Positions 55,276 through 64,000 of a stretch of DNA of 64,000 nucleotides are shown here, one piece after another (the stretch's first letter is position 1; every line of letters begins with the position of its first letter). Origin of the DNA: Haemaphysalis longicornis (taxonomy: Eukaryota > Arthropoda > Arachnida > Ixodida > Ixodidae); NCBI GenBank assembly GCA_013339765.2, contig CM023450.1:99004820-99068819 (forward strand), in the 5' to 3' direction. The notes under the pieces were generated by a model. It made no database searches. It had not been told where the DNA came from and saw only the letters and a program-made list of their open reading frames with translations. The position numbers and the translations under genes are program-made.

Positions 55276-58083
55276 CTACGCCCACTGCAGGGAAAATGCC
55301 TCTCCCATTATTCTCCAATTATCTCGGTCCTGTGCCAACTGTGACCAATTTATCCCCGCAAACTTCTTGATCTCATCTGCCCATCTAACTTTCTGCCGCC
55401 CCCTGCAACGCTTGCCTTCTCTAGGGATCCACTCTGTAGCCCTTAATGACCAGCGGTTATCTTGCCTTCGCATTACATGCCCTGCCCACGTCCATTTCTT
55501 TTTCTTAATTTCTACTAATATGTCTTTAACACCAGTTTGCTCCCTGACCCACTCCGCTCTCTTCTTGTCCCTTAATGTTACACCTATCATTTTCCGCTCC
55601 ATTGCCCGCTGAGTCGTTCTCAATTTAAGTTGAACCCTCTTAGTGAGCCTCCAAGTTTCTGCCCCGTAGGTGAGTACCGGTAAGATGCAGCTGTCATACA
55701 CTTTCTTCTTCAGCGACAATGGTAGGCTGCTATTCATTATCTGAGTATGTCTGCCATATGCACCCCACCCCATTTTGATCCTTCTAATTATCTCTGCCTC
55801 ATGGTTGGGATCTGGGGTCACAACTTGGCCTAAGTAGATATATTCGCTTACCACTTCCACTGCCTCGCCCCCTATCTCAAACTGCTGTGCTGTCCCGAGG
55901 TTATTGATCATTACTTTAGTTTTCTGCATATTAATTTTCAGGCCCACGGTTCTACTCTGTTCGCCCAGTGCGGAAAGCATCCTTTGCAATTCGTCCCCCG
56001 AGTTACTTAGCAAAGCAACGTCATCCGCAAATCTGAGGTTACTGAGGTATTCTCCAATAACCCTTACTCCCACCTGTTCCCAATCCAACGTTCTGAATAC
56101 TTCTTGTAAGCATGCTGTGAATAACATTGGAGAGATTGTGTCTCCTTGTCTGACACCCTTCCTTATAGGTATTTTACTGCTCTCCCTATGGAGGATTATG
56201 GTAGCTGTGGACCCATTGTAGATATCCTCTAGTATTCTTACATAATGCTCATCTACCCCCTGGTTCCGTAATGCCTGAATGACTGCTAGGGTTTCGACCG
56301 AGTCAAATGCTTTCTCATAGTCTATGAGGGCTATGTATAGGGGTTCAGTATACTCAGCGCACTTCTCTATCACCTGATTGATCGTGTGAATATGGTACAT
56401 TGTTGAATAACCTTTACGGAACCCTGCTTGTTCTTTAGGTTGACTGAAATCTAAGGTTGCAGAGATTCGGTTAGCGATTACCTTGGTAAATACCTTGTAG
56501 ACGACTGACATTAAGCTGATCGGCCTGTAATTTTTCAAGTCCTTCATGTCGCCTTTCTTATGCATTAGGATGATTTTCGCGTTCTTCCAAGATTCCGGTA
56601 CCATTGCGGTCATTAGGCATTGCGTATACAGGTTTGCCAGTTTTTCAAGTACAATTTCTCCGCCATCCTTCAAGAGGTCTGCTGTTATCTGATCCTCACC
56701 AGGTGCTTTGCCCCCTTTCATTTCTTTCAAAGCCTTCCTTACTTCTTCGGTCGGTACTGGTGGGATGTCTATCTCCTCTGAGCTACTGTCTCGTTCGGCA
56801 TTATCCTGTATGTCTCGGCTACTGTACAGATCCCTATAGAACTCCTCGGCCACTGTGACTATTTTATCCCTATTTGTGATGACATTGCCTTGCTTATCCT
56901 TAGGTGCATACATCTGATTTTTCCCCACGCCAAGACGTCTCTTCACTGCTTTCAGGCTACCTCCGTTCTTTACAGCGTATTCGATCCTCTCCATATTATA
57001 CTTCCGTATGTCAGCTGTCTTACGCTTATTGATTAACTTCGAGAGCTCGGCTAGTTCTATTCTGTCAGCTGCGGTGGAGATTCTCATGGTTTGCCGTTTC
57101 CTGATTAGATCTTTCGTCTCCTGTGAAAGTTTACCAGTATCCTGTCTAGCCATAGTGCCCCCGACTTCTACTGCACACTCCGTGATAATGCGTGTAAGGT
57201 TGTCGCTGGCTTCCTGTGTCGTAAACTCGGCTTCCTCGTTAAGGGCGGAATATCGGTTCTGAAGCGCGATCCTGAATTCTTCTACTTTACGTCTTACTGT
57301 TAGCTCCTTTATCGGCTTCTTTCGTACTAGCTTGTTGCGGTCCCTCCTCAAATCTAGCCTAATTTGAGATCTTACCATACGGTAGTCACTGCACCTTACC
57401 CTTCCGAGCACTTCCACATCCTGCACGACGCCAGGGGTATCGCATAATATGAAGTCTATTTAATTTTTGGGCTCCCCATTCGGGCTCCTCCAGATCCACT
57501 TCCGACTCTCCCGTTTACAGAAGAAGGTATTCATTATGCGTAGGTTATTCCGTTCTGCAAACTCAACTAGTAGGTCCCCCCTGCTATTTCTACAGCCCAG
57601 ACCATAGTCCCCAACTGCCTTGTCTCCAGCCTGATTCTTGCCTACTTTAGCATTGAAGTCCCCCATAACTACGGTATACTGTGTTTTTACTTTAGCCATT
57701 GCCGATTCCACATCTTCATAGAAGCGTTCCACTACTTGGTCGTCGTGGCTGGATGTGGGCGCGTAGCCTTGCACCACCTTGATCTTGTACCTCTTATTGA
57801 GCCTAATTACAAGACCTGCTGCCCTTTCGTTAATGCTATAGTATTCGTCTATGTTGCCAGCTATGCTTTTATTGACTAGAAATCCCACTCCCAGTTCTCT
57901 TCTGTCCTCTAGACCACGGTAACATAGGACGTGTCTATTTTGCAGCACCGTAAAGTCTTCGCCTGCCCTCCTAACTTCGCTAAGCCCTATTACATCCCAT
58001 TTAATGCCCTCTAATTCCTCGAACAACACCTTGAGACTTGCTTCGCTAGATAAGGTTCGCGCGTTAAACGTTGCCAGGTTCAG
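55276..58083 (-). pseudogene. RTE endonuclease-reverse transcriptase, one in-frame stop
   Basis: One frame of about 935 codons. Endonuclease: VIGLSEVRRAGEDF, TQYTVVMGDFNAKVGKNQAG. A TAA at 57460-57462, in PKN*IDFILCDTPG at the end of the endonuclease, is the only break. RT: ENAKIILMHKKGD-type palm entry, YRPISLMSVVYKVFTKVIA, GFRKGYSTMYHI, LIDYEKAFDS, GVRQGDTISPMLF, catalytic FADD near 56020, and a thumb with LPVLTYGAETW. The basic C-terminal tail ends MGEAFSLQWA. Homology to the endonuclease start extends upstream of the first ATG (58029) to about 58080 without an ATG there. The family performs target-primed reverse transcription. Confidence 0.88.
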
Positions 58084-58367
58084 ATTTCATTGGCGGCCTG
58101 TCCGGATCCAGGGATTCTTAGCACCCTCTGCTGCGTCACAGGTCTGACCGCCGCCGTGGTCAGTTGCTTCGCAGCCGCTGGGGACTGAGGGCCGAGGGTT
58201 AATTGGCGTTTTCATGGGAGGTTGTGGCCGTTACTGCACCAGGGTGGCCAATCCTGCTCTGGTGAGGGAGTGCATTACCGGCGATGGTCGCCGGGGTCAG
58301 GCTGCACCCCAAGCCCCTTGTGCAATTCCATCAATACGCGGATTTTTTTTTATCCGGTGGGAATTGT

Positions 58368-58440
58368 CTGGCACCGGGATTCGAACCACGGTCCGTCTGC
58401 ACGCGAGGCGGGTGTTCTACCTCTACGCCATCGCTGCATC
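58368..58440 (-). promoter_or_regulatory. tRNA-like module at RTE 5' end (putative pol III promoter)
   Basis: On the minus strand GCAGCGATGGCGTAGAGGTA contains an A box (TGGCGTAGAGG, 58430-58420), and GGTTCGAATCC (58387-58377) is a perfect B box at tRNA-like spacing. The anticodon arm pairs poorly. It lies just inside the target duplication, so it belongs to the inserted unit and not to the flank. Confidence 0.75.
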
Positions 58441-58844
58441 TGGGGGGGGGACGCATGTACGACTGTCTAATTACCTCTCTGATAAGAGCATCTCTGTGTC
58501 TATAGCATCGTCCCATAACGTGGCCCGTGGTGTCCCTCAGTGTGGGTTACGGGACCCGACTCTTTTAACAGGGGAGCTGTTCAGCAAACCGTTCGACATT
58601 CGTGCCCGCAGTTAAAAATATCCAGATAATGCCGAGGGCACGTGAGCGCATGCTCTTGAGCGAGTGCCTCGCGGCGATTGCCCGACAGTTAAGAAATCCA
58701 AGAAAATGACGAGCGCTCGCGTGTGCGTGTGAGTGACGCGGTGACCCCCCAGCGTCCGTAGCGCACGTTTGTCAAGCCAAACATACCCACTTTGGGGATT
58801 GGCCGAGATCACCCCCCCCCCCCTCAAAAAAAGAAAATATCACT

Positions 58845-60200
58845 GCCCTTCCACTCTGTGAAGAAGGATGACCTGCGAAGCTGGAAGGCATCCACGGAGT
58901 GCACAAAACAAAACACGTCTGTTTGTAATTTGCGATTGAACGTACTTCCTAGCCAAACAGCCGAATGAAACTTGGAAGGACCCGAGCTTTATTCTAACGG
59001 GCATACGGGAACCTGGCTGTTTCCTTCCCGTGTCGTATTCGTGTTTCCGTCTGTGTAACACGCAACCCAATCCGCTCGGCCACTGAAAAATTTTGGCAGG
59101 TCGCATTGAGCCGTTTGACGTACGCGTTTATACCTCCCGCCAGCACAATGGACAAGCCACTAGTAAGAACACGAAACCTACTGCGGCGCGTGCACGGCCC
59201 CCCCCCCCCCCCCTTCCCCCCGCTACCTCCACTCCCAGCCCGTCCATTTATAAACCGGCGACTGGTTATATGCACGTGGTTAGAAGTGAAAGACAACAGT
59301 AAACCCTTTAAGCTGAACAGGTTATATTGGCTTACGCCGGCATTCCAAGCGGTCGTCACTGCACATGGGTGAATAATTCGCAGCTTCTCGATGAGCTATA
59401 ACGTGCCGCGGAAACGGTGGCGGTAGCGGCTTTTCGTGTTTTTGCGCCCATTCGCGCTACTGTTCGCGCTGACGTTACTTCAGTTCCCCCTATTCTTCCT
59501 CCAAGCGAACGACATGCGTCCATATAATAGCGAGTTCAAACAAGAAGGCCTCAAGCTTTATTCTAACGGACAAATATCTGACCACGTTTCCCTCTCCTGT
59601 CGTAGGCACGTTACTCTCCGTGTAACCCACCAACTTAGGCACAAAACTCTGGATTACGGAGTGCAGCTGACAGGTTGCATTGAGCCGTAAGACTTTGACG
59701 TTTAAATTTGTCGCCAGCACAACGGGCATGTCTTAGGTACCGGCATGATGCCTATCTGTACGTTCACGCCCCCTTTTTCCTCCACTCAATCGTGCACACA
59801 AACCGGGAACCGGTGACATGCGCCTACTCAGGCCAGAAATACACTGGAGAAAGTGTCGCTCCGAGAGTGGCTCAGTGGCTAAGGCGTTGCGCTGCTAAAG
59901 ATTTCGGCGCACGTTAAAGATCCCCAGGTGGTAAAAATTAATCCGGAGGCCTCCACTACTGCGCGCCTCATCGCCTGCGTTGCGTCGGCGCGTTAAACCC
60001 TACAATCAATCAATCAATCAACCTTTCAAGCTGGAGAAGGATTATGGGCTCACTCCGACATTTCAATTGCGCAAGGTGCTTGCTCTTCAACCCGGAGTAA
60101 TTCGCAGCTACTTGGCTAGGTGGAATTTGAGGCGGCAACGGCGGCGGTTATATTTTCGGCAACGCGGCTTTTGGTCGTTTTTACGCCCAACCGCGCATCA
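58845..60200 (+). repeat. Family P repeats, tandem-like array
   Basis: Units at 58845-59170 and 59565-59740 share GCATTGAGCCGT, CGCCAGCACAA.GG and CTTTATTCTAACGG. A second pair, 59300-59480 and 60025-60195, shares TTTAAGCTG.A, GGGTGAATAATTCGCAGC-like and GCGGC..GGCGG. This implies a tandem unit of roughly 600-700 bp with insertions. Poly-C runs occur at 58809-58823 and 59197-59213. No gene seen. Confidence 0.55.
59862..60021 (+). mobile_element. tRNA-derived SINE with internal deletion
   Basis: Keeps the A-box half (GTGGCTCAGTGGCTAAGGCG) and the 3' body with AATC tail, but lacks about 88 bp between CTGCT and ATTTCGGCG, removing the B box. A pol III transcript from this copy is unlikely. No adjacent target duplication could be aligned. 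Confidence 0.8.
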
Positions 60201-60639
60201 TTAGATTCTCCGCAGTCATCTGATAAAGGCGCTACCACGGCTGTAAGCCGATCGCGCAACTTGTGAAAGAGGCATCCGAGTTGTGGCGAGGAGGAGCCCC
60301 GGAGTGGCACCGAGTAAAGCGGCTTCACCGGAGCGAAAACTGGGAGGTTAGACATATACTGTTTCGCAGTAAAAACTCCAGCGATCACCGTAATAGTGGC
60401 ACTACTTTCGCTATCGCGATGACGCTGCTCACGTCAGTCGCTAGTTGTGGCTTCACCCACTATAGAGGGCTGTGCGTTCGTCATTCGCAAGCGCTAGGAG
60501 TTAGTACAATAGTCCGTCTTAGAAGTTTCCGTTAAACTTTCTCGCGACACGGTGCCTTGATATATCACCGACCAAGTGCGCCGCAATTGCCTTCACAAAG
60601 CGGGACGTCCCAAATTACGTGCAAACGGCCGCAGAAGTA

Positions 60640-62265
60640 CCGATATTTTACGTCAACTGTGACCGGCTGACCACCCATCTGACATGTACGCCGCATATCC
60701 AAACCCTAAAATTGAAGCTAACGTCACTTGCGCACATTTTCGGCGTGCTTTCCAATACCACTGATGGATTTAGAGTCATCTCTCTTTTAAGGACTTACGA
60801 CGCCCTTGGCGAAGGTTACTTCGCTATAGCTCCCCAGCCGTAATTTCTCGCTCCAAAGGAACTTTTAAAGCACTAGTGGGGCTGGAGGCCAAAATAGTGA
60901 GAATATGCCTTGGTGTTCTGAAGGCTACCTTGACAGTGGGAACCATGTCAGAAAGCAGGCGGATTCCGCACACTGCTTTGCAGGCAATCGAACAACTTCT
61001 CACGCGACTGCGCATTGTGGCAAGGCAGCGTGGGCTGTGTCTCTAAAGTACAGCACGATCTGCTTCCCAATATCGGCCTTCAGCCTCTTGTCCTCACCCT
61101 CCGTGGCGGTTTGCTCAAATGAAAATTGTCAGCCGTGTACCTGGATTTAGGCGGAAGGCGGATATACCAGCCCAGGCTCTAAAGATTTTTGTTTGGAGCT
61201 TATTAACGAGAAATACACAACGACACTCACGTGTACACTGATGGCTCTGTGACGGCTACATCGTTGGCGATTGGGATCTCGATCCCTTCGTCGCTCACTA
61301 CCACTGCACCCCACTAATCCACAAGTCCTTTACGACAGTTACTGAGTTGGTTGGATAGCACGCGGCGTTGCAGTATATTCGAAAGCAGCCGGCCAATGAA
61401 TAGGCTGTCTTTACAGGCACCAGGTCAGCACTCGAGAGCTAAGAACTGCCACCAAAAGAACAGCTGGCCCGGGAAATCAATCTTTTCCTCCTACAAGAAA
61501 CACAAAGGGGGAATAGCGTAAGACTACAGTGACTTCCCGTCAACGGTGGAGTTGACGACCATGACAAAGCTGACAAAGCCGCTTAATCTGGTCACAGTAT
61601 CTGTACTCAAGCTCTGCCGATCCTATTCACGAGAAAGGAAGCGGCAATACTCACCCCATCAAGCGCATGTAAAGCGCGCATGGCTGTCTAGATTGACGCA
61701 AGGCAGCACTACGCACCTCTTCACCTGACTGAGTTCAAGTGCACCTTCAGGAAGCCACCAGGGCTTAGCAAGTGCAAGGAAGCCATTCTCCATAGACTGA
61801 GCTTGAATGTGGCCTACGCAGGACATTGCGTCTATAAAATTCAGCGGTCGTTTTCATCTTTTTGCTCCACGTATGTGACACCTGAAAAGGCATTCATAAT
61901 TTTATATGCGTGTGTCAAAGTACGTCGTACAAAGGCATAAATTAACATTAGCTTTGTGCAGGCCGCTTGGTGCGAGACTTGAGGTGAGACCGGTTTCGGT
62001 CCTTGGTCGGGTCTATGAGGCTGCACGAGCAACCAAAGCTCTCTTGGTGTTTCTTCCGACCCCAAAACGGGACAGAGCTTGGTGAAAAGCTTTTTCTATG
62101 TGACTGTGAGTAATGCAGAGTGCACATCATCCCAGATCTTTTCATTTCCTATTTACTTATTTATTTTTCCGTTTTCTTCTATAATCTAGCGTAGAAAGCC
62201 AGCGCGACGGCTCGACTACCATCGCCGTTTTCCAATAAACGTATTCTTTCTTTCTCTTACTTCGG
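60640..62265 (+). pseudogene. Degenerate LINE ORF2 3' half (RT thumb, RNase H)
   Basis: Fragments in changing frames resemble the RT thumb (LTSLAHIFGVLSNTTDGFRV), its continuation (GVLKATLTVGTMSESRRIPH) and RNase H (HVYTDGSVTATSLAIG near 61225). Numerous stops. AATAAA near 62235 followed by TTCTTTCTTTC may be the element's 3' end. It may belong to the same old family as the fragment at 54590. Confidence 0.55.
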
Positions 62266-63208
62266 CTAACTTTATAATATTCACCTAATGTCTATCGCCT
62301 TTAAAATAGCAACATAAATCCAAGCAGCGTAGGAACACCTAGACATTAGTAGATAGATCGGAATTTTTTTTTCCTTTTTTGCTGTTACCATGTGAAAAGG
62401 AAACTCTCACTGAATACATGCACTTATTCAAGGCGTGCCCATTACAGACACATTGTCAGACTGCACCGTGATCATTCAAACTGCGGCGGCCCTCTCGTGC
62501 GGCGCAATTAAATCTTATTGTCGGGGAGGGCCAATGACGGGCTGGGCAGGGCGTTCACTACGATGGGCACTTTCTGGCCTCGCGCCGTACATCGTGTGAT
62601 TCACGCCCGTATCTCCTCGCGCTGTCTTCAAACCATCCCGATGCTATGGCGAAGTGGTAATGTCACTGTGGAATTCGCTAAGCCTGCGCCTTGGGAATTC
62701 GGGAAATTTGAGGTGAACTCCGGTTGCTCCCCGCAGACATCCCCCGCTATTATTTTATCCCGGAAATAAATCTCTTGTAAGAAGCAATCAAAGTTCTTTT
62801 ATAAACGGTTCTACTTGCATGCCTTTCCCTTCTCGTATTTATTCCGTGTGGGAATTTTTTAATCTGGAATTTCTCCCGCCTAATGCCTTCTGGTGTTTTG
62901 TAATTTTTTTGGTATTGTTTCTGCTCATCCATCCAGATGAGCCATTTTTTGCGCAGCACAAACACAACCTTCCCCTTCTCTCGATATTGCACAAAAATAA
63001 GCACACAATCTCACATTTTAAAGGCTGATCTTTATACGACTACCATCTGGTTTCAATTAAAATTCATATTTAAGGTTTTACATTCCGAACGTACACACCT
63101 GATGAGGTGTGCTGTTGTGGAGGGCTGCTGAATAATTCTGACCAAACTTGCTGTTTATCGCCTACCGAAATCTCGACAGAAATCGTCTTCGTTATCCAGG
63201 TGACCACC
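62266..63208. other. No gene recognised
   Basis: AT-rich sequence without identifiable coding or repeat structure. Confidence 0.3.
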
Positions 63209-64000
63209 ATCATCGGATCAATCATAATCATCAGCCTACTCAGGCCCACTGCAGCACGAAGGGCTCTGCCATTGACCTCCAACCGCTCCTGTCCTGCGCC
63301 ACTCGAGTCCCCAGTTTACCCCCGAATTCCTTTATTCTCTCGATCGAATTATTGGCCTTCCCCTTCTTCTAGACCCATGTCTTGGTATCCACTCTCTCAT
63401 CCTAATTGTCCACGGGTTGTCGGTTCACCTCACTACATGCCCAGCCCAAGTACATTTCTTTTTCTTTATTTCAACTATGATATCTTCTACTAAAGTTTGC
63501 TCTCTGATCCAGGTAGCTCGTTTCCTGTACCTAAGTGTTACTCGTAGCATTATCCGTTCCATGGCCCGTTGAGCCGACCTAAGTTTACTTTTTAGTTCTT
63601 TAGTAAGACGCCAAGTCTAGTTGTTTAGTAAGGGGCCCATAACGAGCAGTATTGACTGGTTGTAGACTTTTCTTTTGAATGGCAGAGCTAGCTTACTTTC
63701 ATTTTTGGGAGTCCTTGCCTAGTGCTCGCCAACACGTCTCCTGCGCCGGATTTCTCTTTCGTGGTTGGGGTCAGCACTAACCATCTGCCCGAAATAGTGT
63801 ATTCTTTAGCGTTTCGTATCCTAAGCTCAAGAGGACGTTTTTTGCATGCTTGTTTCTCATTACTTTAGATTTATTCATATTTATTTTTAGTCCCATGGTC
63901 ATGCTTCGAGATTGCAGTTCCTCAAGCATTGTTTGCAGGTGTTCTGCAGTCTCACTCAGCTATACAATGTCGTTCAAAACATCAAATGGCTCAAGTATTC
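63209..64000 (-). mobile_element. Old RTE copy, 3' portion (continues past right edge)
   Basis: In minus orientation, ATGAT-rich sequence at 63209-63235 is the 3' tail, followed upstream by CTGCAGTGGGCC-like and decayed counterparts of the RTE C-terminal region (GAAAT[A]AAGAAAAAGAAATG near 63450-63480, CCATGGCCCG near 63560) and further RT sequence to the edge. Many substitutions and indels relative to 55250-58447 mark it as much older or as a separate subfamily. Confidence 0.7.

Larger units (their letters stand above)
55250..58447 (-). mobile_element. RTE LINE, full length, tRNA-like 5' module, 11-bp duplication
   Basis: GGGACGCATGT at 55239-55249 and 58448-58458 bounds a 3198-bp element. 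On the minus strand, in order: a tRNA-like module with A and B boxes (58440-58368), a GC-rich 5' UTR (to about 58084), one endonuclease-RT frame and a (GAT)n 3' end (55250-55266). Length and single-ORF organisation match RTE elements. The coding region has one nonsense codon, so it is among the youngest insertions here. Its tail is the source type of the fragments at 1-352 and 19761-20106. Confidence 0.92.

Noticed and set aside
58368..58440. Possible functional tRNA gene on the minus strand
   Set aside because: The anticodon arm pairs poorly and there is no canonical 3' end or terminator; the module lies inside the RTE target duplication.

Overview
The window looks like repeat-dense nuclear DNA from an arthropod, most probably an ixodid (hard) tick. 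This rests on remembered family resemblance, not a search: tRNA-derived SINEs with (AATC)n tails, RTE and RNase-H-bearing I/Jockey-type LINEs with acarine-style gag and C-terminal zinc motifs, many TIR elements, and (GACA)n/(CT)n microsatellites. There is no bacterial gene organisation, no rRNA, no intact tRNA gene and no CRISPR.

The only convincing non-transposon genes are three intronless WD40 paralogues of the AAMP/Sqt1 family, all on the + strand. One is intact (11559-12779, 406 aa). One has an intact propeller but a frameshifted N-terminus (26598-27746). One is a pseudogene (46681-47917). They lie in duplicated DNA. Block A (5.8-7.4 kb) followed by block W (8.2-13.5 kb, intact gene) reappears in the same order and orientation as 30.4-39.4 kb followed by 45.1-48.6 kb (pseudogene). 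The middle copy (26.3-28.4 kb) is more diverged. A third duplicated block D is at 0.54-2.6 and 24.4-25.3 kb.

The duplicates supply pre-insertion alleles, so several transposon boundaries can be read to the base: a 5.7-kb LINE with a 13-bp target duplication (30485-36185), a 1575-bp TIR element flanked by CCAGG (8916-10490), and a GA-tailed LINE fragment (8413-8587). Other mobile DNA: an I-type LINE whose ORF2 is broken only by three nonsense codons (14504-17888); a minus-strand LINE entering a (GACA)n tract (39437-44880); a near-intact RTE whose 5' end carries a tRNA-like module and which sits inside the RT of an older LINE (55250-58447); a Helitron-like element with both termini (49759-51595); TIR elements at 1353-1966, 4295-5743, 13481-14474 and 21300-22114; and five SINE copies, four with target duplications.

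The remaining stretches (about 20.1-20.9, 22.7-24.4, 28.3-30.4, 51.6-54.6 and 62.3-63.2 kb) hold nothing I can name beyond low-confidence exons or repeats. No operon-like or multigene system is visible. The biology of interest is the AAMP-like paralogue family and the nested history of transposition and duplication. All alignments were done by eye.
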